DNA from: JBGQAS01 sp963699305
Lineage (GTDB): Bacteria > Chloroflexota > Anaerolineae > Anaerolineales > Anaerolineaceae
DNA length: 64,000 nucleotides
Direction of reading: 5' to 3'
NCBI GenBank assembly: GCA_963699305.1
Contig: OY969431.1
Location: forward strand, 930,001 to 994,000
A program made the translations under genes and the position numbers. Shown one piece after another: positions 18,521 through 26,381 of this stretch (the stretch's first letter is position 1; every line of letters starts with the position of its first letter). The notes under the pieces are model-generated. The model had not been told where the DNA came from and made no database searches. It was given only the letters and a program-made list of their open reading frames with translations.

Positions 18521-21097
18521 ATGCCTGAAGAAGATTTAACCCCCATTCGTCAACAATATCTCGATATTAAAAAGAAATATCCTGATTCGATCCTTTTTTT
18601 CAGGCTGGGTGATTTTTACGAAACCTTCGATCGTGATGCTGAAATCACTTCGCGCGAATTGGATATTGTATTAACCTCAAGGGCTGTAAAAAAGGGAAAC
18701 CGAGTACCAATGGCTGGCATCCCGTTCCATGCCGTTGAAAACTACTTATCGAGATTAATAGAAAAGGGATATCATGTGGCAATTTGCGAACAAATGGGAG
18801 ACCAGCCACAAAAGGGGTTATTTCCAAGGGAAGTCGTTCGGATCGTGACTCCCGGTACTGTTATAGAACCCACACTGCTGGATCAGCAGAAAAACAATTA
18901 TTTGTTTTGCTTTCTTATCGACGGTGATAAAGCAGGAATAGCTTTTACGGATATCACAACAGGAGAATTTTCTGCAACCGAAATAAGTGGTGGCGAGATA
19001 CTCGCTCAGGTAAGATCGGAAATAACCCGGCTTCAACCTGCAGAAATTCTGATTTCTGGTCCAATTCAAGATGCAAATGGCGAAATTGGTCATCTCACAC
19101 ACCTGGAAGAGTGGAGATTTGAAAAGACCCGATGCTCGCAGGTTCTACTTAAACATTTTTCGGTAGCAAGTTTGGATGGTTTTGGGTTGAGGGATTTGCA
19201 ACTTGCATCGATAGCTGCTGGTGTCATTATCCAGTATTTGCAAGAAACTCAACCTGCGGTTCTCACACTCCTTACTTCGTTATCAGTTTATTCGACAGCT
19301 GATTTCATGGTACTTGATAGCGCGACCCGAAGGAATCTTGAGCTTACGGAATCCATTCGTAAGGGTAATATCCAAGGGTCCTTATTACAAATCCTTGATC
19401 TCGCAACAACAGCCATGGGGCATCGACTGTTACGCAAATGGTTCAGTCAACCCTTATTGGATAAACAATTAATCAAAAACCGATTAGATAACGTGTCGTT
19501 CTACTTAAATGACGGTATGTTGAGAACAGAGATTTTTGAAGTTTTAAAGCATTTTAGTGATTTGGAACGGTTGATTACTCGGGTTGTTACGGAGCGCGTC
19601 TCTCCCAGAGAAATTGGCGCTCTAAGAGAAACTATTCGGAAAATTCCTGATTTTACTGGTCTCTTTAAGAATCAAAAATTTTCCCCAATGAATTTACAAC
19701 ATATTCATCAGCATAGCAATATTCTGACCTTGCTCGACAAATCCATCAGCGAAGACCCTCCATCTTCCCTCCAGGATAAAGGTATTATCCGGACTGGGTT
19801 TTCATCAGAATTAGATAACATCCTTGAATCTTCCAAACAAGCAAGAGAATGGATCAGTAATTTAGAGAATATCGAACGCGAACGCACTGGAATCAAATCA
19901 TTAAAAGTTGGCTATAACAAGGTTTTTGGATATTTCATAGAAGTCACACATTCTAATAAAGAATCTGTCCCACCCGAATATATACGAAAACAAACCCTTG
20001 TAAACGCTGAAAGATACATCACACCTGAAATGAAAGAATATGAAACATTAGTACTTAATGCAGAGGAACGCATCCATGAATTGGAAATTCGCCTTTTCAA
20101 AGAAATATGTCGTGAAATTTCCTTACATCATCAAGAATTAATGGAAACAGCATGGACTGTAGCCGAGGTGGATGTTTATTGTGCGTTGGCAGAAGTTGCA
20201 GCTACAGGAAATTATGTTCGACCCGAAATTTCCGATGATTGCAAATTGGAAATACTGGATGGCAGACATCCCGTTGTAGAACGGATGTTAACCTCTGAAC
20301 GGTTCATTCCTAATGATGTTCTTTTCGAAGAAGGGGAAATTGTTCGGATCATCACCGGTCCAAATATGAGCGGGAAAAGCACATTTTTACGACAAGTCGC
20401 TTTAATCGTATTCTTGACACAAATTGGAAGTTTTGTCCCTGCTGCCAGTGCGAAGATAGGTTTAGTCGACCGCATATTCACACGTATCGGAGCACAAGAC
20501 GAAATATATGCTGGTCAATCAACATTCATGGTGGAAATGACTGAGTCTGCCAATATTTTGCATCACGCAACGAATAAAAGCCTGTTAATTTTGGATGAAA
20601 TCGGTCGCGGGACAAGTACCTATGATGGTTTGTCCATCGCATGGGCGATGATTGAATATATTCATAATCATCCAAATCTTCGGGCACGCACTCTTTTTGC
20701 TACTCATTACCATGAATTGCTTCAATTACAGAAATTCCTTCCTGGAATACGTAATTACAATGTGGCAGTCATTGAATCCGAGGGAAAAGTTGTTTTTCTG
20801 CACAAGATCGTCGCTGGTGGATCCGACAAATCCTATGGCATCCATGTAGCACAATTAGCTGGTTTACCGGGTGCTGTGATTAACCGAGCAAATGAATTAC
20901 TTAAGAATCTTGAAGCCAGTACAGGGGATGTAATTCAAATCAATCCATCCAATTCTCAGCAAATGGCATTATTTCCAGAAACAAATCCCATAGTTGAAGA
21001 ATTGGATCGTATAGATCCCAATAGCCTTTCACCCATTGAAGCCTTGAATAAGTTTTTTGAATGGAAGAAAAAATATAGCGGGGAAGTTAAGCATTAG
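18521..21097 (+). CDS. mutS: DNA mismatch repair protein MutS
   Basis: MutS recognises mismatches and starts repair with MutL. At 858 residues it has the normal MutS1 length. The N-terminal mismatch-binding domain contains FFRLGDFYETF, including the conserved Phe and Glu that probe the mismatch. The core and clamp helices follow. The ATPase has Walker A GPNMSGKST, Walker B LLILDEIGRGTST and the FATHYHEL motif. The C-terminus ends in a short helical region with SPIEALNKFFEWKK. Upstream is a T-rich 130-base gap without a strong ribosome site. The 3' end overlaps the convergent membrane-protein gene by 11 bases. mutL is not in the window. Confidence 0.97.
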   Translation: MPEEDLTPIRQQYLDIKKKYPDSILFFRLGDFYETFDRDAEITSRELDIVLTSRAVKKGNRVPMAGIPFHAVENYLSRLIEKGYHVAICEQMGDQPQKGLFPREVVRIVTPGTVIEPTLLDQQKNNYLFCFLIDGDKAGIAFTDITTGEFSATEISGGEILAQVRSEITRLQPAEILISGPIQDANGEIGHLTHLEEWRFEKTRCSQVLLKHFSVASLDGFGLRDLQLASIAAGVIIQYLQETQPAVLTLLTSLSVYSTADFMVLDSATRRNLELTESIRKGNIQGSLLQILDLATTAMGHRLLRKWFSQPLLDKQLIKNRLDNVSFYLNDGMLRTEIFEVLKHFSDLERLITRVVTERVSPREIGALRETIRKIPDFTGLFKNQKFSPMNLQHIHQHSNILTLLDKSISEDPPSSLQDKGIIRTGFSSELDNILESSKQAREWISNLENIERERTGIKSLKVGYNKVFGYFIEVTHSNKESVPPEYIRKQTLVNAERYITPEMKEYETLVLNAEERIHELEIRLFKEICREISLHHQELMETAWTVAEVDVYCALAEVAATGNYVRPEISDDCKLEILDGRHPVVERMLTSERFIPNDVLFEEGEIVRIITGPNMSGKSTFLRQVALIVFLTQIGSFVPAASAKIGLVDRIFTRIGAQDEIYAGQSTFMVEMTESANILHHATNKSLLILDEIGRGTSTYDGLSIAWAMIEYIHNHPNLRARTLFATHYHELLQLQKFLPGIRNYNVAVIESEGKVVFLHKIVAGGSDKSYGIHVAQLAGLPGAVINRANELLKNLEASTGDVIQINPSNSQQMALFPETNPIVEELDRIDPNSLSPIEALNKFFEWKKKYSGEVKH

Positions 21098-22124
21098 CTT
21101 GCTTCCCTGGATTAATCCTAGGGATAATCAAGAAGAGTAAACCTATCGCAGAAATTGCGATTGGTGATAAACCATAATAATAAACAAATACAGTTGATCC
21201 CTGCATCATTGCTTTTATGATTGGTTGTATTATTGCGACTGGTAAATCCGATAGTAGTTTTTGGAAAGCATCAGGCAGTATACTATTTACTACCAAAAAC
21301 AAAACTATTTCAACGATAATCCCTATTGCCCCCGTAATGGATAATACTTTTCCCATCCATCTACAATAAGTATTCAAATTGCCTAACACTGTTATTGTGA
21401 GAGCTATGAAAAAACAGAGAGCGAGAATAGTAAAAACAAAACTCGTAATATATGCTGCTCGAAATAGTTTTACAACTTGAAATAATGAATTTTCGATGGT
21501 CACATTAAATCGGAGCTTTGCGGGTATTTCGTTCGCCAAATGAGTGAGTTCAGTTTGAAGAAAATCGACAAACGGACTAAGTAAAGAATCATCGACCATG
21601 CACATCGGGATAATCTCTGATGAACTATTCATAATCGAATTAATATTTTGTCTTTGACCTTCAGTACATTTCGGATATTTACTTAGTTCTTCAAAAATAA
21701 TGATTTCATTATCTCGATTTTGCAAAATCGATTTCAAAGCTGAAGAGTAATTAAATTGGCTATCCACCAAATTACCATTATTGAAATAATGGTAATAATC
21801 TCCCAGATCCCTGGAAATAACAGCTTTCCACCATTTTGGAGATAATCCACTAGAAATAATCCGACTAACGAATGCAGGATCCAATCTACCAGTTCCGTTT
21901 TGAAAAGTTCCCATTTTTTGAAAAATTTCAAAACTATTTTCATTTAGCAATCCAAATATGTTTTGATTCTCAAGACTAATATTTAATATTTGGGGGTCGG
22001 TACTTATCTTCTGCATTGGAAAAAATAAAAAACCCAAAAAAGTTGTAAATATAAATATTGCGGAAAAAGTGATTTTTAGCGCTTTTCCAATCTGAGGGGG
22101 TGTTTTTTGAGATTCTTTTTTCAT
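21087..22124 (-). CDS. Membrane protein of unknown function, four predicted TM segments
   Basis: A 345-residue protein not recognised. One hydrophobic segment lies near residues 17-36 (FSAIFIFTTFLGFLFF), then a soluble, probably extracytoplasmic region of about 190 residues with a Cys pair (KCTEG ... MCMVDD), then three hydrophobic segments in the last 130 residues. It starts eight bases after the stop of the GH13 gene on the same strand and its end overlaps mutS. Co-transcription with the glycosidase is likely, but no function follows from it. The layout (N-terminal anchor, outer domain, helical bundle) resembles a sensor or transport accessory protein only in general terms. Confidence 0.65.
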   Translation of the reverse strand: MKKESQKTPPQIGKALKITFSAIFIFTTFLGFLFFPMQKISTDPQILNISLENQNIFGLLNENSFEIFQKMGTFQNGTGRLDPAFVSRIISSGLSPKWWKAVISRDLGDYYHYFNNGNLVDSQFNYSSALKSILQNRDNEIIIFEELSKYPKCTEGQRQNINSIMNSSSEIIPMCMVDDSLLSPFVDFLQTELTHLANEIPAKLRFNVTIENSLFQVVKLFRAAYITSFVFTILALCFFIALTITVLGNLNTYCRWMGKVLSITGAIGIIVEIVLFLVVNSILPDAFQKLLSDLPVAIIQPIIKAMMQGSTVFVYYYGLSPIAISAIGLLFLIIPRINPGKQANA

Positions 22125-22132
22125 TTGATTGA

Positions 22133-23524
22133 CTAAGAGAGAAGTTTGAAGCTAGTACCTTCAATATCGATGGAAAGTCGCTGTTTTTCAATTTTCCATT
22201 CACCGCCTTTATAATGATCCTTTAAGAACTTCTTCTTTTCCCAACCGAGTTTTTGCATCGGAATGATACAAGACGTCAGTTTTTGCCCTGCATTGATCAA
22301 AACCATAACCTTCTCTTTACCTTCTCCACGGGTGTATGCTAGAATCCTGTTTGTATCATCGGAAAAAACACATTCAAAAAACGGAGAGCTCAGTCCAAAA
22401 TAAGCTTTTCTTAACTCTACAGCAGTTTTCGTTGTTCTACGGATATCCTCATTCCAATCTTTCTCCTTCCAAGGAAACGCACGTCTGCAGTCCGGATCCT
22501 TCCCCCCCTCAATACCAACTTCATCGCCGTAATAAATTGCTGGTGCTCCTGGTAAAGTAAATAGGATTAATATCGCCAGTTTACTTTTTTCCAAGCTCCC
22601 CAACACTGTTCTCAACCTTTCAGTATCGTGCGAACCAAGAAGATTGTACATGGCATTAATGTTTTCTTGAGGATAAGAACGAAATATGCTTTGAATTTTC
22701 TCTACACATTGTCCAATGGTCCATCTGTCATTGAGCAATTGAATTATGGCTTCCTTCAAAGGATAATTCATCAAGCCATCAAAATGCAATTCATCTACCC
22801 ATCGAGGATCTATATTCCAAATTTCTCCCAATAAATATGTTTCTGGATTTTGTTTTTTTACAATCGAACGAAATTCAGCCCAAAATCCGTCATCGTCGAT
22901 TTCGTTTGGAACATCCAGTCGCCAACCGTCGATACCCTGTTCAATCCAATATCTTGCAACATCGAATATATATTCTCGAACCCTGGGATTGTATGTGTTC
23001 AATTTCGGGAGACTTTTATGCTTCCACCAACCTAAATAATCCCGGGCCTCACCACTGGAGTATGCATCAATTGGAAACCGGGTAATGCTAAACCAATCTT
23101 TATAAGGTGACTCAGATTGGTTTTCCAACACATCGGTGAAAGCAAAAAAACCTCTACCGCAGTGATTAAAAACTCCATCTAATATGATCCGGATGTGGTG
23201 CGCATCCGCGATTTTGATCAATTGTTGAAATTTTGTTAAATTCCCCAATTTGGGATCAATTTTGAAATAATCAGTAGTGTTATAGCCATGAGTTGAAGGA
23301 GAGAGAAATATTGGATTCAAGTACAGCGTGTTAATGCCGAGATCGATAAAATAATCCATTTTTTGAATTATTCCAGCAATATCTCCTCCCTGAAAACCGT
23401 TTGAGGTAGGTGGAGAACCCCAAGGTCTCACATTCGGGGGATCGTTATTCGGATCACCGTTGTAAAATCGATCTGGAAATATTTGATAAAAAATTGCTTG
23501 TTTAACCCATTCTGGTACTGTCAT
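22133..23524 (-). CDS. GH13 alpha-amylase family glycosidase
   Basis: A 463-residue alpha-glucan hydrolase with a TIM barrel, resembling cyclomaltodextrinase or neopullulanase but without their N-terminal extra domain. The four GH13 regions are visible: DGVFNHCG, GWRLDVPNE (nucleophile near Asp204), LLGEIW (acid/base Glu) and GSHDTER. The N-terminus reads AIFYQIFPDRFYNGDP, typical of this subgroup. No signal peptide is present, so it probably acts on maltodextrins in the cytoplasm. ATG 23524 is chosen over TTG 23527, as GAGG lies upstream. It is followed by the unknown membrane protein. Confidence 0.92.
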   Translation of the reverse strand: MTVPEWVKQAIFYQIFPDRFYNGDPNNDPPNVRPWGSPPTSNGFQGGDIAGIIQKMDYFIDLGINTLYLNPIFLSPSTHGYNTTDYFKIDPKLGNLTKFQQLIKIADAHHIRIILDGVFNHCGRGFFAFTDVLENQSESPYKDWFSITRFPIDAYSSGEARDYLGWWKHKSLPKLNTYNPRVREYIFDVARYWIEQGIDGWRLDVPNEIDDDGFWAEFRSIVKKQNPETYLLGEIWNIDPRWVDELHFDGLMNYPLKEAIIQLLNDRWTIGQCVEKIQSIFRSYPQENINAMYNLLGSHDTERLRTVLGSLEKSKLAILILFTLPGAPAIYYGDEVGIEGGKDPDCRRAFPWKEKDWNEDIRRTTKTAVELRKAYFGLSSPFFECVFSDDTNRILAYTRGEGKEKVMVLINAGQKLTSCIIPMQKLGWEKKKFLKDHYKGGEWKIEKQRLSIDIEGTSFKLLS

Positions 23525-23560
23525 CAAATCCTCATAATAGTTCGATGTCGGTAATCACAA

Positions 23561-24478
23561 CTAATGATTCATCCAGGCCCTCATACCTAAAAGGAAAGCT
23601 TTTCCATCCATTATTTTTTTCCCAGCAGGTTGTAATTGCAGTAAAACCAATGCACCTAAGCTTGTTCCCAAGATAGGATAACCGTTCATGATGCCGGGTT
23701 TACCAGGCAAAAGGTTGATATCTTCAGCAACATCTGCCAATGTAATTTTTATCGATAAACCATTATGGGAAAAATAGCAACCAGGCCAGGGATAATAAGC
23801 CCGTATCTTTCTTTCAAGTTCGCGCGCTTGTAGGGAAAAGTCGAGAAGACCATCGTCTTTGGTTAACATGGGTGCATATGTAATTCCGTCTTCAGGTTGA
23901 GGATACGGCAATATCTTTTTATTTATATATCTATGGAGTATTTCAAGCAAAAGTTCGGACCCCAATTTTGAAAGTCTTTGAAGCAATACTTTTGAATTAT
24001 CTTTTTTCTCGATTAGGATGCTTTCTTGAGCCAGAATTGGACCAGTATCCATGCCGGCATCCATTTTCATTATTGTCACACCGGTTTGTGCATCTCCCGC
24101 AGCAATAGCAGCTTGTACGGGAGAAGCCCCCCGCCAACGTGGGAGTAAGGACGCATGGACATTGATACATCCAATTTTCGGCAAATCCAATATTTCCTGG
24201 CGGAGTATCTTTCCATAAGCTGCGAGTATGATTAGGTCAGGCTTCAACTTCAAAATTGTCTCAAAGGTTTCCGGATTTTGCAATTTTTCTGGCTGAAGAA
24301 TAGGTAATCCAAGCGTTTGAGCGAGAATTTTCACCGGCGGGAGCAACAAAGTACGGCCTCTTCCAGCCGGTTTATCTGGTTGTGTGATCACGCTTACAAC
24401 ATTGAACTTTTCAGACAATCCCTTGAGAATCGGAACTGCAAAATCAGGAGACCCCATGAAAATGATTCTTTCAGCCAT
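23561..24478 (-). CDS. fmt: Methionyl-tRNA formyltransferase
   Basis: Fmt transfers a formyl group from 10-formyltetrahydrofolate to Met-tRNAfMet for translation initiation. At 305 residues it fits the family. The N-terminus has the Rossmann-like IIFMGSPDFAVP and QPDKPAGRGR loop, which recognises the tRNA. The catalytic segment INVHASLLPRWRGASPVQAAI carries the Asn-His pair, and GMDTGPIL follows. The C-terminal OB fold is present. No def gene is adjacent, unlike in many genomes. The start ATG has TAAAAT seven bases upstream and no Shine-Dalgarno, again suggesting a leaderless transcript. Confidence 0.95.
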   Translation of the reverse strand: MAERIIFMGSPDFAVPILKGLSEKFNVVSVITQPDKPAGRGRTLLLPPVKILAQTLGLPILQPEKLQNPETFETILKLKPDLIILAAYGKILRQEILDLPKIGCINVHASLLPRWRGASPVQAAIAAGDAQTGVTIMKMDAGMDTGPILAQESILIEKKDNSKVLLQRLSKLGSELLLEILHRYINKKILPYPQPEDGITYAPMLTKDDGLLDFSLQARELERKIRAYYPWPGCYFSHNGLSIKITLADVAEDINLLPGKPGIMNGYPILGTSLGALVLLQLQPAGKKIMDGKAFLLGMRAWMNH

Positions 24479-24485
24479 CTGGCTG

Positions 24486-24491
24486 ATTTTA
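24486..24491 (-). promoter_or_regulatory. -10 box of fmt, leaderless type
   Basis: Minus-strand TGTTAAAAT (extended -10) ends seven bases before the fmt ATG at 24478. No ribosome site lies between them. Confidence 0.5.
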
Positions 24492-24597
24492 ACACAATCA
24501 GTTCCGATGATAAAATCCTTAATCTTGGATGCGTGCGAATTTCTTCATGCGTTCATATTCATAAATTGGATTTATAATCGTTTTACGGAGAATTGCT

Positions 24598-24855
24598 ATG
24601 CAACCTGATTCAAAAATAGTGACAATATTTGGAACTTCCTGGTGCGGTCATTCCAGAAATGTACGGAATTACCTTGATCACAAGAAAATCAAATATACAT
24701 GGGTAGATATCGAGCAGGACGATGATGCCGCGGCATTCGTGGAAAGTGTAAACGACGGGTATCGAAGTGTTCCTACGTTATCTTTTCCTGATGGTTCCGT
24801 GTTAGTAGAACCTACCGTCAGCGAACTTGAAGAAAAATTTGGGAAGACTCGTTAA
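24598..24855 (+). CDS. Glutaredoxin-like protein with CGHS active site
   Basis: An 85-residue thioredoxin-fold protein close to mycoredoxin/NrdH-type glutaredoxins. The start of the fold reads IVTIFGTSWCGHSRN, the cis-Pro loop is SVPTLSFPDGS, and the C-terminal helix is SELEEKFG. The active site is CGHS, not CPYC or CxxC, so only one thiol is present and it would work by a monothiol mechanism. CGGAGAA precedes the ATG, and TATAAT at 24573-24578 may be its -10. It is divergent from fmt. Its partner is unknown. Confidence 0.85.
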   Translation: MQPDSKIVTIFGTSWCGHSRNVRNYLDHKKIKYTWVDIEQDDDAAAFVESVNDGYRSVPTLSFPDGSVLVEPTVSELEEKFGKTR

Positions 24856-24869
24856 TTAATCTTAACGGT

Positions 24870-25142
24870 CTATTGCTTTTTCTTTGGTTCTTTCGAGAAT
24901 TTTTTTGCTAACCACAAGGCAATCACTCCTCCAAATAATCCGAGAATAATCAATATCCAAGCAGTGCTTTTGGGTCTCTTTTCTAAAAAGATATTTGGCT
25001 TCGTGAGCAATTGTTGCTTTAATTTATCAATGTAATGCTCTCGAGGTTTGACTTTTTGAAATACGCTCCTTAATTTTCCTTCCAAACCTTTTAACGATCG
25101 GAGAGCAATTTGCGCTTTTGAAGTAGGTAGAGTACTTTCCAT
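24870..25142 (-). CDS. Small single-pass membrane protein, unknown
   Basis: A 90-residue protein, not recognised. Residues 1-55 are basic and probably helical; a transmembrane segment lies near 61-80 (STAWILIILGLFGGVIALWL) and the tail is strongly basic. AGGGGAA sits before ATG 25142. It lies 90 bases downstream of the sigma factor gene on the same strand, so the two may be co-transcribed. An anti-sigma role would fit the position, but no anti-sigma motif (such as a zinc HxxxCxxC) is visible. Confidence 0.6.
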   Translation of the reverse strand: MESTLPTSKAQIALRSLKGLEGKLRSVFQKVKPREHYIDKLKQQLLTKPNIFLEKRPKSTAWILIILGLFGGVIALWLAKKFSKEPKKKQ

Positions 25143-25232
25143 AATTATTCCCCTATTATAAATGAATATATTTTCATCGACAAAATTATTAAAGATATAT
25201 ACGTATCGAATATCGCATACGTAAAACGGGTA

Positions 25233-25916
25233 TTACTGCTTTTCATTTATTTTTTTTCTTTCTTCTCTATTATCCGTATCCTCTGGATCCAATTGGATTT
25301 CTAAGGATTCGATTTCCCTACGAAGGGCAAGGAGAGTCCGATGGTAAAGGCTTTTTATCGCTCCCTCACTTCGTCCCATGACGTTTGCCACTTCAGCATT
25401 GGACATTTCCTCGACAAACTTTAAGATTAGTAAAGTCTGTCTTTCTCCTGTCAACTTTCGAATACTTTTGAAAAGAACATCAAGTTCTTGATTCTCAACT
25501 AAAGATACTTCCGGATACTCGGTGTGCCATTGGAAAAGTTCTTGATCCTCGAGAGGAACTTCCTGTCGACGAGTATTATCTCTATGCCAATTTGCGACCA
25601 GGTTATGAGCGATCCGATACAACCATGCAGAAAACGGGACTCCGGTATCTTTATATCTAGTGATGTGGGTCATGGCGCGATGAAAAACCCGAGCTGTAAG
25701 ATCCTCTGCATCATGAATATTCCCTGTTCGATAATATATGTAGTTGTAGATCTTGGTGATATTTTTTTGGTAAAGTACGCTAAATGCTTCCATGCTTCCC
25801 TGAATCGCCCAAGGTACCAATACTTCGTCACCCAGTTCGAGGAGATTCATGGTTTGATCAGGCATTGTTAATGGCTTGACACTTTTCGTGCTGAGTAGTT
25901 TCTTCTTTGACACCAT
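25233..25916 (-). CDS. ECF-like RNA polymerase sigma factor
   Basis: A 227-residue sigma-70 family factor. Region 2 spans the segment from SVLYQKNITKIYNYIYYRTG to DAEDLTARVFHRAM and GVPFSAWLYRIAHNLVANWHRD, which is very typical of ECF factors. Region 4 is RQTLLILKFVEEMSNAEVANVMGRSEGAIKSLYHRTLLALRR. An N-terminal extension of about 30 residues and a charged, acidic-then-basic tail of 25 residues are extra. The start is set at ATG 25916, which lies seven bases after an extended -10 (TGGTATGAT); the alternative ATG 25928 lies inside that box. The small membrane protein downstream may be its partner. The regulon is unknown. Confidence 0.9.
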   Translation of the reverse strand: MVSKKKLLSTKSVKPLTMPDQTMNLLELGDEVLVPWAIQGSMEAFSVLYQKNITKIYNYIYYRTGNIHDAEDLTARVFHRAMTHITRYKDTGVPFSAWLYRIAHNLVANWHRDNTRRQEVPLEDQELFQWHTEYPEVSLVENQELDVLFKSIRKLTGERQTLLILKFVEEMSNAEVANVMGRSEGAIKSLYHRTLLALRREIESLEIQLDPEDTDNREERKKINEKQ

Positions 25917-25923
25917 GTTGGAT

Positions 25924-25929
25924 ATCATA
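25924..25929 (-). promoter_or_regulatory. Extended -10 box of the sigma factor gene, leaderless type
   Basis: Minus-strand TGGTATGAT, then seven bases and ATG 25916. No Shine-Dalgarno is present and the -35 region is weak. Confidence 0.45.
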
Positions 25930-26197
25930 CCAGAGATAGTATTTATAAAAAAGCTATCGAGATTCGGTCTTCGATCTCCTAATGAATGATTGATATTCGA
26001 TCAGTATCAGGATCGATCACTAATAGTCTGAGGAACCTAAAATAGATAACATGGATTACAGACCGATGTTGATTTTTCGGATCTCGTAGCCTTTTTCGGA
26101 TTGGGCACTTCAGACGCTCTGAAATTGCAATTCGCAGTCAAACCTCAAGGAAATTATAGACAAAAATCATAATAAAATCATAGAAAATAGTGAGACC
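25930..26197. other. Intergenic stretch without a recognised gene
   Basis: Between the divergent sigma-factor and SHMT-GcvT genes. It is AT-rich with several GATC-containing near repeats around 25990-26025. No open frame, RNA gene or mobile element was recognised. The promoter for the plus-strand gene begins at its right end. Confidence 0.5.
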
Positions 26198-26226
26198 TTG
26201 ACCCTAATGCTGCAAGGTAATAAAAT
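26198..26226 (+). promoter_or_regulatory. Promoter of the SHMT-GcvT gene
   Basis: TTGACC at 26198-26203, spacer of exactly 17 bases, TAAAAT at 26221-26226. The predicted start of transcription near 26233 would give a leader of about 150 bases containing a long hairpin. Confidence 0.65.
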
Positions 26227-26251
26227 TGTTATGGTGTATGTTAAATAAGAT

Positions 26252-26350
26252 AAGCCTTATGGCGAAGACCGGTGGCAGGAAAATATCTTACACACTGCAT
26301 TTGGACGCCGTTTTGTAAAAATGTCTTCGCATACCTAAGGCTTTTTTCTT
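26252..26350 (+). promoter_or_regulatory. Structured leader ending in a terminator-like stem, candidate attenuator
   Basis: AAGCCTTA (26252-26259) pairs with TAAGGCTT (26336-26343), and GCGAAGAC (26262-26269) with GTCTTCGC (26323-26330). Inside, CGG/CCG and GCAG/CTGC (26275-26278 with 26295-26298) can pair too. The closing stem runs directly into a T-rich tract (from 26342), so it could terminate transcription before the SHMT-GcvT gene. The fold does not match a glycine or THF riboswitch that I can recognise. Regulation by a ligand is inference. Confidence 0.5.
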
Positions 26351-26381
26351 TTCCGTATCAAAAATAAGGAGTATGGATTCG

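Noticed and set aside
25980..26030. Possible repeat or attachment site rich in GATC
   Set aside because: The near repeats are short and irregular; no duplicated end or integrase gene is present.
26240..26350. Glycine or THF riboswitch before the SHMT-GcvT gene
   Set aside because: The conserved sequence blocks of these aptamers, as I know them, were not found. Only an unassigned structured leader is reported.
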